Below are positions 1 to 7,789 of a stretch of DNA of 52,250 bases, one piece after another (position 1 is the first letter of the stretch; every line of letters begins with the position of its first letter). The stretch is from assembly GCA_016787085.1 (NCBI GenBank), contig JAEUVJ010000007.1, positions 1-52,250 of the forward strand, written 5' to 3'. Under the pieces are notes generated by a model. It did not search any database. It was not told where the DNA came from and saw only the letters and a program-made list of their open reading frames with translations. This stretch comes from Chitinophagaceae bacterium. GTDB lineage: Bacteria > Bacteroidota > Bacteroidia > Chitinophagales > Chitinophagaceae. The position numbers were made by a program, and so were the translations under genes.

Positions 1-143
1 ATTACCTGGCCGGCACAGGTGTAAAGGGGAAAGCAGGTGCTGCCATTTTCTGAATTAAAAGCGTCTTCGTCCTGCCCGCTGAACATGTAAAATTCGTGGA
101 CTTCATTTGTCATGGGTACGGACCTGGTTAATTCGTAAGACAT
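1..143 (-). CDS. Unidentified protein, 3' end outside the window
   Basis: An open frame enters from the left edge on the minus strand. Read from the ATG at 143 it begins MSYELTRSVPMTNEVHEFYM and stays open for 47 codons to base 1. An in-frame TAA lies five codons upstream of that ATG, so the start is 143 or the second Met at 113. The visible part is polar and acidic, with no signal peptide and no motif I recognise. The carboxyl end is missing, so no function can be proposed. Confidence 0.4.
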   Translation of the reverse strand, partial: MSYELTRSVPMTNEVHEFYMFSGQDEDAFNSENGSTCFPLYTCAGQV

Positions 144-447
144 AAGATCGGAATAGGTAAAAAAAGGTTATCATTGGATATAAGGAACACGGGATGAAAA
201 CCCGGTAGCAAAAATCCTTTTTGCTTTTCCTTGAAATACTGACTTCAGTCAGACCACAGGATGATATAAACGCTTCGTTCAGAAGCCTGCAACGCCATCG
301 GAATGAACTATAATAAAAAATTTCCCGTCACTGCTGAAGTTTTTGAGCCGGCAGAAAGAGATGACAGGAAGGTCAATTGAAAAAAATTCTTCTCTTTCTC
401 TTGCAAAAACAGCCTCTCCTCATTAGGTTTGTGAACCGTTCGGAAAA
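144..447. other. Intergenic stretch without a supported gene
   Basis: About 300 bases between the divergent partial gene and a small secreted-protein gene. It holds only short open frames, the longest with an ATG being 25 codons at 303-380. I see no tRNA-like structure or clear terminator. The region ends at the composite repeat at 448-501. Confidence 0.4.
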
Positions 448-501
448 CCACATTTCAAAGCGGAAAAATACGTAGAACTACGATTCAAAGCGGGAATGTG
501 G
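448..501. repeat. Nested inverted and direct repeat, possible regulator site
   Basis: Outer arms CCACATT (448-454) and AATGTGG (495-501) are inverted. Inside them TTCAAAGCGG occurs twice in direct orientation (454-463 and 484-493, 30 bases apart). At the centre is the palindrome CGTAG-AA-CTACG (471-482). It lies about 80-130 bases before the secreted-protein gene at 579. The arrangement suits a binding site for a dimeric regulator or a small mobile hairpin; which one is not decidable here. Confidence 0.5.
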
Positions 502-578
502 GCCGGCCGTTAACTAAAAACAGTGTCTGATCTTCTGTGGCAAAAACCGTGATCCTTTTATCACGTAACCCTGCAGAA

Positions 579-977
579 ATGAGACATATTCAAATCATAC
601 TTTTTATTGCCATCGGGATGATGATCACGGCTCCTGCCCTTCTTGCTCAGCATACACCACCTGCACCGGCAGCATCGCAATGGCTTCATGCAGATTCTTC
701 ATCAGTTACCATCATGGGTTTCAGCATTACGGCCGCACAAACAAAGACCCTCCTGGATTGGATGGCTGGTCATAACGAAAAAGCGGATCTCTTCGAAGTG
801 GAACGCAGCACGGACGGAAAAACATTCGTTACCGCCGCTATCGTTTTTGGCACCGACAGGCCCGGCACGGAGAAGTATAGTTTTTTTGAAAAGAAACAGC
901 ATCGGTCATTCTACCGCATAAAGGTCATTTGTAAGAATGGCAGCATACAATATTCTTCTGTCATTACAGGTATGTAA
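579..977 (+). CDS. Small secreted protein with a T9SS-cargo-type beta module
   Basis: 132 residues from the ATG at 579, which gives a good signal peptide (MRHIQIILFIAIG..., cleavage after LLAQ). An upstream in-frame ATG at 537 would place 14 polar residues before it and is less likely. The mature part carries the pattern LFEVERSTDGKTF ... KYSFFEKKQHRSFYRIK, typical of the fibronectin-like module that usually precedes the C-terminal sorting domain of Bacteroidota T9SS proteins. Here the protein ends right after that module with no sorting domain, so it may be a stand-alone exported module or a remnant. It is single-gene and convergent with the operon at 1075-2630. Confidence 0.7.
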   Translation: MRHIQIILFIAIGMMITAPALLAQHTPPAPAASQWLHADSSSVTIMGFSITAAQTKTLLDWMAGHNEKADLFEVERSTDGKTFVTAAIVFGTDRPGTEKYSFFEKKQHRSFYRIKVICKNGSIQYSSVITGM

Positions 978-1049
978 CCCGGCAGAAAACGTTTGAGGGG
1001 TGATCCTCGTTGATCACTATTTTTTATACACTTAGAGCACCAAAAAAAC

Positions 1050-1071
1050 AGGCCCTTTGTCTAAAGGGCCT
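1050..1071. terminator. Bidirectional hairpin terminator
   Basis: AGGCCCTTT (1050-1058) pairs with AAAGGGCCT (1063-1071) around a four-base loop. It sits between the stop at 977 and the convergent stop at 1075, with a T-rich tail on the plus strand and an A-rich stretch on the other side. Confidence 0.8.
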
Positions 1072-1074
1072 TTG

Positions 1075-1365
1075 TTATTTTGACTGGTTCAGGTAGCTCT
1101 GCAGGTTGCTCACATACTCTTCAAAAGCCGTGATACCGGCAGGAGTGATCCGGCAGATTGTTTGCGGGTAATTATCCTTGAACTGTTTGATCACCTCAAT
1201 ATACCCGGCATCCTTTAATTTCTGTATCTGCACGCTCAGGTTGCCCGCAGTGGCGTTGGTTTTTTCTTTCAGGAAAGTGAACTCTGCCTCCTTCACACTG
1301 ATCAGCAGCGATACAACAGCCAGCCGGAGCTGCGAGTGCAATATAGGGTCCAGGTCTTTAAACAT
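1075..1365 (-). CDS. Winged-helix transcriptional regulator
   Basis: 96 residues beginning MFKDLDPILHSQLRLAVVSLL. The pattern FTFLKEKTNATAGNLSVQIQ, then LKDAGYIEV and a wing ICRITPAGITAFEEY, is the single winged-helix regulator family of the MarR/PadR-like HTH_34 type, which binds DNA as a dimer without a ligand domain. The ATG at 1365 fits the family better than the longer frame from 1440. It overlaps the stop of the upstream membrane-protein gene by 8 bases, so translation is probably coupled. It is the last gene of a three-gene operon and may control that operon. Confidence 0.8.
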   Translation of the reverse strand: MFKDLDPILHSQLRLAVVSLLISVKEAEFTFLKEKTNATAGNLSVQIQKLKDAGYIEVIKQFKDNYPQTICRITPAGITAFEEYVSNLQSYLNQSK

Positions 1366-2032
1366 GCAATGCCGCTTGCTCTCTTTTATATTGACGGTAT
1401 TCCTTTTCCATGATAAGACCCGGTATAAACCAGGCTGCAATGGCGGATGCCGCGATCAGCAAAAGATCGGTTTTATAAGAAGTGTAAATAGTAATGATAC
1501 AACATACCCAGCAAAGAATACCTCCCCACAGCATCGGTTTGAACCGGCACGCAGCCCCGGTGATGAACGTGGGCAATCCATACAACAGCAGGAACAGCGG
1601 GGAAATGAATTCATGAAAACGGAAAGAAGCCCTGTGCCCGGTCAGTTGCTGGTACTCTTCAGCCACCGGCCCCCATACCCGGAACACATTGTTCACAATA
1701 AAGATCATCAGGAAAATACAGATACCGAACCCCAGCCAGATATAATCCATATAAGCGTCATCATACGACCTCACTTTTCGTTCTTTCTTTTCACGGATAG
1801 TAATAAATATCTGCGGAATGACCGCAACGATCGTCAGCAGGTAAATGTCAAAAGGCAGCCGGTAACCAAAATGGATCTCCGACAATTTTACCAGTGCGCA
1901 TACTGCGATCACCGCCCCCCACATCATGGCGCCGATACCTGTATCATGGTACGAGTCCTTTGCCTTATTGATCATAGTGGCAATAAGGGCCAGGCTTTCT
2001 TTTTCGGTCAGTTGTTTTTCCTCTTTCTCCAT
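1358..2032 (-). CDS. Multi-pass membrane protein, paralogue of the next gene
   Basis: 224 residues. After a charged N-terminus (MEKEEKQLTEKESLALIATM) come about six hydrophobic segments, with a basic cytoplasmic loop (IREKKERKV) after the second and a charged tail. It shares with the 195-residue product of 2043-2630 the opening SLxLIxxMIxKxK, the segment LYGLxTFxxGxxxRFKP and a similar topology, so the two arose by duplication. No known enzyme or transport motif is visible. Organisation as regulator plus small membrane proteins resembles HTH_34-linked membrane operons in Bacteroidota, whose function is not known to me. Confidence 0.7.
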   Translation of the reverse strand: MEKEEKQLTEKESLALIATMINKAKDSYHDTGIGAMMWGAVIAVCALVKLSEIHFGYRLPFDIYLLTIVAVIPQIFITIREKKERKVRSYDDAYMDYIWLGFGICIFLMIFIVNNVFRVWGPVAEEYQQLTGHRASFRFHEFISPLFLLLYGLPTFITGAACRFKPMLWGGILCWVCCIITIYTSYKTDLLLIAASAIAAWFIPGLIMEKEYRQYKREQAALHV

Positions 2033-2042
2033 ATAGCGGCAA

Positions 2043-2630
2043 TTAAGCGTGAAGAGTTTGGGTTTTGCGGCGCAGCAGGTGGGCCGGTATGATATAGCTG
2101 ATCAGGATCGCGGCAGCCCCAAACAGCATTTGGTAATCGTACCCGGCAAATGTGCTGCCAATGGCCAGTGCAAATGCGATCAGTCCGCCAATGACCAGCG
2201 GTTTGAAGCGGATGATATTGCCCGATACAAATGTGCCAAGGCCATACAGCATAATAAAAAAGGGGAAAATAGCAGTATCCCACCCCAGCCTGGTCAGTAT
2301 CATTCCCAGTACAAAAAAACTGATCGCCATACCTGCCCACAGGTAGCTCATGCTTTCATCAATATACGTTTTGGCTTTGATGGTTCTGTCTTCCTTCCGG
2401 GTTTGATAAATAGAAAACCCGATCCCGATAAAAAGCACCAGCCATACGAGATAGTGTTTCTCATACCCGAAAATATGTTTCAGGATGAATTGCCCGGTAC
2501 AGGCGAAAAAGGTGAGCCATCCCCATACAAGAAAGTAGAGACTGTTATCAGACATATGCTGTTTCGTCTTGCTGATCATAGACTGGATCAGTTGCAGGCT
2601 CTGCTCGGGTGAGAATTTTTCTTCTGCCAT
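2043..2630 (-). CDS. Multi-pass membrane protein, first gene of regulator operon
   Basis: 195 residues starting MAEEKFSPEQSLQLIQSMIS, with about six predicted membrane segments and the shared motif LYGLGTFVSGNIIRFKPL (compare LYGLPTFITGAACRFKPM in the following gene). The gap to the next gene is 10 bases. I cannot assign a biochemical role; possibilities are a sensor partner for the linked winged-helix regulator or a structural membrane protein. Confidence 0.7.
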   Translation of the reverse strand: MAEEKFSPEQSLQLIQSMISKTKQHMSDNSLYFLVWGWLTFFACTGQFILKHIFGYEKHYLVWLVLFIGIGFSIYQTRKEDRTIKAKTYIDESMSYLWAGMAISFFVLGMILTRLGWDTAIFPFFIMLYGLGTFVSGNIIRFKPLVIGGLIAFALAIGSTFAGYDYQMLFGAAAILISYIIPAHLLRRKTQTLHA

Positions 2631-2655
2631 ATACAGGAGTTTATAAAAGGATAAA

Positions 2656-2677
2656 GCATCTGCCTTTCGGCAGATGC
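2656..2677 (-). terminator. Hairpin terminator of the TonB receptor operon
   Basis: GCATCTGCC (2656-2664) and GGCAGATGC (2669-2677) form a perfect 9-bp stem with a TTTC loop, 13 bases beyond the stop at 2690. On the minus strand it is followed by TTTATCCTTTTAT. It separates two co-directional operons. Confidence 0.8.
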
Positions 2678-2689
2678 TCTTCGTTTGTT

Positions 2690-3337
2690 TTACTTGGAAA
2701 GGTAATATTGCGCCTGCCCTCTCCCCCAGTTCGGGTGAATAGCGCTTTCCGGCTTGAAAGATTCAAATTTTTTCATCGCCTCTTCGATCAACTTCTTCCC
2801 TTCTTCCTTATTGCCGCCGTATTGCTCAGGAGTGTTTATTTTATCAGCCCCTTCCTGCAGGTACACCCTTGGGTTTTCAGGGTTCAGTTTTTTGGCTGTT
2901 TCCAAAGCTTCACCGGCAGCAGGTCCATAGGTCATATACCGGTTCATCGGGTCGCCGATCATCATCAGCGTGGCAATTAGTTTTTTGACAATGAATATCT
3001 CTGAATTATTCTGGCTGAGCGCCTCTGCTTTAGTGATCAGCTCCTGGGCCTTATTGCCTTCCGGGTCCGTCTTATCTGCCCCGGTAGCCCCGGTCATCAT
3101 GATGGCATACCCGGCATTCACACGGGCCAGTGCCGCATAATAATAAGGCAACCATTGTGTTTTTTCTGCATCAGCAATGCGTTCAAAACTGTTGGACAGG
3201 TCTTTCAGCTGATCTGCATTCCACAGCGTATCAATGGAAGGCACCAGCTTCTCCATGGCTTTTACATATTTTTCGCTTTGTGCAAAAGATACCAGCATCA
3301 GCAGGGAAAAGAATGACAGGGATACAAACTTTTTCAT
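2690..3337 (-). CDS. Secreted or periplasmic helical-repeat protein
   Basis: 215 residues with a signal peptide (MKKFVSLSFFSLLMLVSFAQ). The rest is alpha-helical, rich in Ala, Glu and Lys, with TPR-like spacing: YYAALARVNAGYAIM, AQELITKAEALSQNNSEIF, GEALETAKKLNPENPRVYL, KKLIEEAMKKFESFKPES, ending WGRGQAQYYL. This looks like a small TPR-type exported protein seen in many Bacteroidota. It is the third gene of an operon with a TonB receptor and a 2TM protein (31-base gap), suggesting a periplasmic helper role, which is inference. Confidence 0.7.
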   Translation of the reverse strand: MKKFVSLSFFSLLMLVSFAQSEKYVKAMEKLVPSIDTLWNADQLKDLSNSFERIADAEKTQWLPYYYAALARVNAGYAIMMTGATGADKTDPEGNKAQELITKAEALSQNNSEIFIVKKLIATLMMIGDPMNRYMTYGPAAGEALETAKKLNPENPRVYLQEGADKINTPEQYGGNKEEGKKLIEEAMKKFESFKPESAIHPNWGRGQAQYYLSK

Positions 3338-3368
3338 GATAATTAAATTTAGAAATAGCGGTTAAATA

Positions 3369-3665
3369 TTAATGTTTTTGTTTTTCTTTCAGCTTCTCAT
3401 ATTCTTTTTCGGCAGAATTGGCTTCCGGGTATACATAGGCATCGAAATAATTGAATACAATACCTACACCCCAGCCCAGAGTAGGCCACAAAGGCCAGGG
3501 CCATTTACCGGAATGGCCATGCCCGTCCGTAAAATACCATAGCGCCCATAAAAAAGCATTGACGATAAAATAGGTGATCAGGTGTGATTTGAATCCGGCC
3601 CTTTTGCGGGCTATCTCCCACAGTTTCGGATCTTTGTCCGGTGGGGTGTTTGAATAATTTTCCAT
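3369..3665 (-). CDS. 2TM domain protein
   Basis: 98 residues. Segment KSHLITYFIVNAFLWALWYF (about 26-45) and a second hydrophobic segment around 59-77 form the two-helix hairpin of the 2TM domain family, preceded by the typical ARKRAGF. The tail is charged (EKEYEKLKEKQ). In Bacteroidota this domain is often fused or next to LytTR-type signalling proteins, but no such partner is present; here it follows a TonB receptor by 11 bases. Biochemical role unknown. Confidence 0.8.
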   Translation of the reverse strand: MENYSNTPPDKDPKLWEIARKRAGFKSHLITYFIVNAFLWALWYFTDGHGHSGKWPWPLWPTLGWGVGIVFNYFDAYVYPEANSAEKEYEKLKEKQKH

Positions 3666-3676
3666 GTGTATATTTT

Positions 3677-5935
3677 TTAATTAAGGCTGTTATTGATCAC
3701 TTCATCGCTGCGGTCAACACCAAAACTGATAAAGCATCCGATGAAAACAAACATTCTCGATGTCGGCATGATCGCTTCCTTCCGGTAACCATTATAGGAA
3801 TACTGGTATCCGTAGGTCTGTTTGAAGTTGAAGATATTGCTCACCTGAAATACCCATACAGCATATGATTTCGGATTTTGCTTGCCGATAAAAGGCAGGT
3901 AATTGATCGCAAAACTGACATTATGGTAATCAGGTATCGTTCCCCTGTCGTTAAACTTATAACCGGTGCCATCAAATCCTATATTATAATAAGGCCGCCC
4001 GCTGGCATAGTTGTACGCTGTGTTCAGGTTCATCTTCCATTTCTGCACAAATTTTTTGATCACCAGCGAAGAAGTATGCTTCGCTGCAAAATTCGGGGCA
4101 ATAGCATAGGGAAAGTTCAGGAAGTCTCTTTTGGTGTCTAAGTAAGAATAGGATATCCAGTAATCCACTCCTTTGATATTCTTCTTATCCCTCCAGAAAA
4201 ATTCAATGCCTTTCGCATCGCCATAGCCATTATTATTAATTGCTGTTTCCTGGCCATTACCGGCGCCTGTTTTTACCAGGTTATCATATTTTTTATAGAA
4301 TATCTCTGCCCGGAATGATTGCTGGTTCACTACTTTCTGGTATTGGACAATATAATGAGTGGCCTTCATGAAGGTAAGCTCGCTGGAGGATGGCAGGTAT
4401 CTTCTTTCAGGGTTCTGGTAAAAAACGCCATACGCTACCGATGCCTGCTCCCCTTTCCCTAATTTATACGCCAGTGAAGCTCTCGGGGCAAAGTTGGTCT
4501 TATCCAGCAGGGAAGAATGTTCAAACCTTGCTCCCAGCTTGGCTGCAAGCCCATTAGTGATGTAAATATCGCTTTCGGCGAATGCAGCATGGATACTTTC
4601 TTTTATTGAAGAAGGGTACTGCTGGTCGTCATAGGCAGTATAAAGTAATTTGTCGTGAGTATGGTTGAGTTCATGACCAAACCGGATAGCACTCAGGCCT
4701 TTTAATCGTTTTTCAAAAACTAATTTGGTATTGAAATAATTGCCCCGGGTATCCACATCAAAGTTCTTGAACTCCAGTCCGCCAAGTACCACGTCTGTTT
4801 TGCTGTTATCCTGCATACTGGCGCTGATATCATCCTTATTGTTGGTATAAGAAATACCGGCGCTCACTTTCCATTTTTTTCCAAGTGACTCTCTCCAGTG
4901 CAGGTTGTGATAATGATTGGTATTACCTATGCTGAAACGGTCTTTGTAGCCGAGTGAGTCAATACTGTTTGTTGTAAAGGCGAGTTTATTGCTGCTGAAG
5001 TAACCATAGTATTTCAGCATCCCGGTGTTGGAGGTTTTGATACGGAAATTGGCATCTGCATTATGATAGGCCGGCACTTTGGAATAATCCTGTCTTTGTT
5101 TGATCACTTTAAAGGCAAGCCACAGATCGGTATAACTATAACTGGCACCCCATGAAGATTTTTTATTTTTTGCCAGGTGCTGGTATCCGGCGCTGCCACT
5201 CAATACACTGATGCCCACGTTAGCAGTGGTGCGATCAGGCAGATCAATGGATTCGAGTATCAATGCTGAGGATAACGCCTGCCCGTATAAAGCCGAATAG
5301 CCACCGGTACTGAATACTGTTCCTTTGAATATAAAAGGGGAAAACCGCCCGAACTGCGCAATATTGGGTACACTGCTGTAAAAGAAATTATTCACTAAGG
5401 TGCCATCAATAAATGTTTTTGTCTCGCCTGCTGTACCGCCGCGTACAAACAAGCCTTCACTTTCACCTACCTGCTGGGCGCCGGGCAATGTTTTCAGGGC
5501 GCCGGTAATGTCGCCATTGGCGCTGGCGGTAGTAACAATATCTATCGGGTCAAGCACAGCTACAGCTTTCTTCCTGTCGCTGGCTTCAAACGTGCCGGCT
5601 GAAACAATCACGGCACTGAGTTCAGTTATCTCTTCTTTTAATGTAATATCAACGGTAACGGGAGAACCCTCCAGTTTGATCTTTTGTTCAAAGGGTTTAT
5701 ACCCTACAGAGGAAACAGCAAGAACGAACTCCCCCTTTTCAGAAGTTTTAAAAGAAAACCGGCCGGATGAATCGGTGGTGGCCCCGTCATAGGTGTCCTT
5801 TAATACCACATTCACCCCTGCTAAAGGCTTTTTCTTATCCATCACTCTGCCGCTGACAATCACCTGGGCGTTTACCTGTATTACCAATACGGCCAGGAAA
5901 AAGAACAACAGGAGGTTTATTTTGAAGGCGCTCAT
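3677..5935 (-). CDS. TonB-dependent outer membrane receptor
   Basis: 752 residues. A signal peptide (FFFLAVLVIQVNAQ) is followed by a carboxypeptidase-regulatory-like domain (about 25-110: VSGRVMDKKKPLAGVNVVLK, DSSGRFSF), a plug (about 125-220, with LFVRGGTAGETKTFIDGTL) and a beta-barrel ending in alternating aromatic strands. It is too short for a SusC protein and no SusD is adjacent, so it is a classical TonB receptor that takes up a ligand using proton-motive force through TonB. The ligand is not evident. It leads the operon with the 2TM protein and the helical-repeat protein, under the promoter at 5960-5991. Confidence 0.9.
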   Translation of the reverse strand: MSAFKINLLLFFFLAVLVIQVNAQVIVSGRVMDKKKPLAGVNVVLKDTYDGATTDSSGRFSFKTSEKGEFVLAVSSVGYKPFEQKIKLEGSPVTVDITLKEEITELSAVIVSAGTFEASDRKKAVAVLDPIDIVTTASANGDITGALKTLPGAQQVGESEGLFVRGGTAGETKTFIDGTLVNNFFYSSVPNIAQFGRFSPFIFKGTVFSTGGYSALYGQALSSALILESIDLPDRTTANVGISVLSGSAGYQHLAKNKKSSWGASYSYTDLWLAFKVIKQRQDYSKVPAYHNADANFRIKTSNTGMLKYYGYFSSNKLAFTTNSIDSLGYKDRFSIGNTNHYHNLHWRESLGKKWKVSAGISYTNNKDDISASMQDNSKTDVVLGGLEFKNFDVDTRGNYFNTKLVFEKRLKGLSAIRFGHELNHTHDKLLYTAYDDQQYPSSIKESIHAAFAESDIYITNGLAAKLGARFEHSSLLDKTNFAPRASLAYKLGKGEQASVAYGVFYQNPERRYLPSSSELTFMKATHYIVQYQKVVNQQSFRAEIFYKKYDNLVKTGAGNGQETAINNNGYGDAKGIEFFWRDKKNIKGVDYWISYSYLDTKRDFLNFPYAIAPNFAAKHTSSLVIKKFVQKWKMNLNTAYNYASGRPYYNIGFDGTGYKFNDRGTIPDYHNVSFAINYLPFIGKQNPKSYAVWVFQVSNIFNFKQTYGYQYSYNGYRKEAIMPTSRMFVFIGCFISFGVDRSDEVINNSLN

Positions 5936-5959
5936 AAGCCTGTTTTTTGATTACAGGCA

Positions 5960-5991
5960 CAAACATAAAGTAGTTTATAAAATAAACCAAA
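5960..5991 (-). promoter_or_regulatory. Bacteroidota-type promoter of the TonB receptor operon
   Basis: On the minus strand TTTG (5988-5991) and TATGTTTG (5960-5967) match the -33 and -7 consensus exactly, with a 20-base spacer. The predicted start of transcription is about 18 bases before the receptor ATG at 5935. Confidence 0.6.
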
Positions 5992-6008
5992 TTTATTTTA
6001 AATAAAAA

Positions 6009-6032
6009 CCGGGTCCAGAGAACTGGACCCGG
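6009..6032 (-). terminator. Hairpin terminator of the T9SS cargo gene
   Basis: CCGGGTCCAG (6009-6018) and CTGGACCCGG (6023-6032) form a perfect 10-bp stem with a four-base loop. On the minus strand it is followed by TTTTTATTT, 30 bases beyond the stop at 6063. Confidence 0.85.
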
Positions 6033-6062
6033 GGACTCGTATTAGTATCTGATGGAAGAGAA

Positions 6063-7388
6063 TTAGTTCTTGACGATCTTTTGCTGCGCCGTTTCGTTGT
6101 TGCAACTGGCTTTCACAACATAGAAGCCTTTGGTAAGATCGTTCACAGCAATTGTTTCGGTCTGGCTGGCGGCACCGTTGCGAACAGCCTTTACTCTTTG
6201 CCCGCTTTGGTTAAATACTTCCAGCATGATCTCCTTGCCCTGCCAGGTAGCCGGTACTGTAACACGCAGCTCATGGGTTACCGGGTTAGGGTAAGTGACC
6301 ATTTTTACTTCCTCGCCCTTTTTACCGATGCGGATAAGTCTTGTTTCCGACAGTTGCGTTTTACCGTCTATATCTGTTGAGCGGAGACGATAATAAATCA
6401 CCGGCTGTTGCGTGCCGCTTATATTATCAGAATAACTGTAATTCTTTTCTTCGTTCGTATTGCCATAGGCAAACATTAACCCGGCATCGGAAAAGTTTTT
6501 GCCATCATAGCTTTTCTCGATAGTAAAGTGGCTTACGTTGATCTCTGAAGCGGTCTTCCATTTCAGGTCAACTTTATTATTGCTGTTCAGGATAGCCGTA
6601 AAGGAAACCAGTTCAACCGGCAACGTGGTAACCTGGGGCTGGTTATAGGTAAAATCTCTGAACCAGATAGCATACATCCGCTCTGTTACGCTGGCGGAAC
6701 CGGTAGTAGAAGAACCGATCCTGAACCGGAATGAATTAGCATCATTATAAGTAGCCGTAACCATAATGCCTGTCTGAGCAGTATCTATTCCGTTGTACTG
6801 GGTAGTAACACCATTAAAAGTCGTCAGAGGCTGGAGAAGCCCATTAACAGTTTGCAAAAGATTGCTTACAGATAAAAGAGAGTTCTCCTCAAGCATATAG
6901 GAAAAGAGGTTTGTAAAAGAAACCCATTCACGCAGCCTGCTATTATCCCCGTCTATATCAATAGCGGTAGCTTTAAATGTATTGATGGTGGCTGGCGTGG
7001 TGGTATTCCTGTTAACAAAGCTGATCTCAAACTCCATCCACCAATTGGCTGCACTGTTCACGCTGCCATTATTGTAAGATATAGATGGCTGAAAAGCTCT
7101 GCTGAATCCTGTATTGGTAAGATCAATGCTTACCAGTCTGACCTGCGAAGAAGAGCGGTCATTGATCTTTACAAAAGCATCCAGGTTATTACCAACAGAA
7201 GGAAACCGGTAAATAGCACCCACAGTTCCGGCCTGCCCCGAATACAAACTTGAATTGCTAAAAGAAAGACTCGGTGCAGTAGTAACAGTGCCGGCTGTCT
7301 GCGCCCGGCTGATTAAACCCGGAGCCAGGAAGAGGCAGGCCAGCACCAGGGTAGTCGTGTTTTGTTTAACATGTAAAAAAGTTTTCAT
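6063..7388 (-). CDS. T9SS cargo protein with type A sorting domain
   Basis: 441 residues. A signal peptide (FLAPGLISRAQ) is followed by a Thr/Ser/Asn-rich beta region of unknown function (about 30-255), then a fibronectin-like module (LPVELVSFTAILNSNNKVDL ... FTIEKSYDGKNF ... YYRLRSTDIDGK). The C-terminal sorting domain starts at VTYPNPVTHELRV and ends FYVVKASCNNETAQQKIVKN. This ending directs export through the type IX system and attachment or release at the cell surface. No catalytic motif is visible; it could be an adhesin or surface-layer protein. Monocistronic, with its own terminator. Confidence 0.85.
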   Translation of the reverse strand: MKTFLHVKQNTTTLVLACLFLAPGLISRAQTAGTVTTAPSLSFSNSSLYSGQAGTVGAIYRFPSVGNNLDAFVKINDRSSSQVRLVSIDLTNTGFSRAFQPSISYNNGSVNSAANWWMEFEISFVNRNTTTPATINTFKATAIDIDGDNSRLREWVSFTNLFSYMLEENSLLSVSNLLQTVNGLLQPLTTFNGVTTQYNGIDTAQTGIMVTATYNDANSFRFRIGSSTTGSASVTERMYAIWFRDFTYNQPQVTTLPVELVSFTAILNSNNKVDLKWKTASEINVSHFTIEKSYDGKNFSDAGLMFAYGNTNEEKNYSYSDNISGTQQPVIYYRLRSTDIDGKTQLSETRLIRIGKKGEEVKMVTYPNPVTHELRVTVPATWQGKEIMLEVFNQSGQRVKAVRNGAASQTETIAVNDLTKGFYVVKASCNNETAQQKIVKN

Positions 7389-7735
7389 TGCTCACGGTTT
7401 TAAAGTACAAGATTGTTTAGGGCAATCATAGACTTTATGGACTTCATCCCTGAAAGCAATTAAACCGACTTATTGATTAGAGAAACAGACACGGGCGAAA
7501 GACCCTTTTTACGTGTGGCTTGTTTCATGATCGGATTATACTGTTTTCTTAGGGTTTCTTCGAATCTGAGCACAAGATATAATACGGTATTTAGTGATGC
7601 AAGTTTTTCGAGGGTTTTTTCATAAAAACATAGTATTTTATGCAGAAATATTACTATTCACCCTGGTTATCAACTTTATACAATGCAATATATTTTTTAA
7701 ATGGCTGTAGTTTTACGCTGCATATCTAAAATGAA
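7389..7735. other. AT-rich intergenic region
   Basis: About 350 bases between the T9SS cargo gene start and the terminator behind atpA. It is AT-rich with no open frame worth reporting. It must contain the promoter of the cargo gene; the best -7-like element on the minus strand is TATGATTG at 7423-7430, one mismatch from consensus and without a good -33 element, so it is not annotated separately. Confidence 0.3.
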
Positions 7736-7764
7736 AAAGCGGTTGACTATGAGTCAACCGCTTT
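7736..7764 (-). terminator. Strong terminator behind atpA
   Basis: AAAGCGGTTGACT (7736-7748) and AGTCAACCGCTTT (7752-7764) form a perfect 13-bp stem with a three-base loop, followed on the minus strand by TTCATTTT. It lies 26 bases beyond the atpA stop, so no further ATP synthase gene is co-transcribed downstream. Confidence 0.9.
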
Positions 7765-7789
7765 ACGTAAAATAAACTCTTCCTGGAAA

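Noticed and set aside
303..380. A 25-codon open frame with ATG in the left intergenic region
   Set aside because: Too short, with no signal, homology or coupling to support it.
1178..2092. A 304-codon plus-strand open frame
   Set aside because: It is antisense to the regulator and membrane protein genes, crosses both, and its product is low-complexity with no domain.
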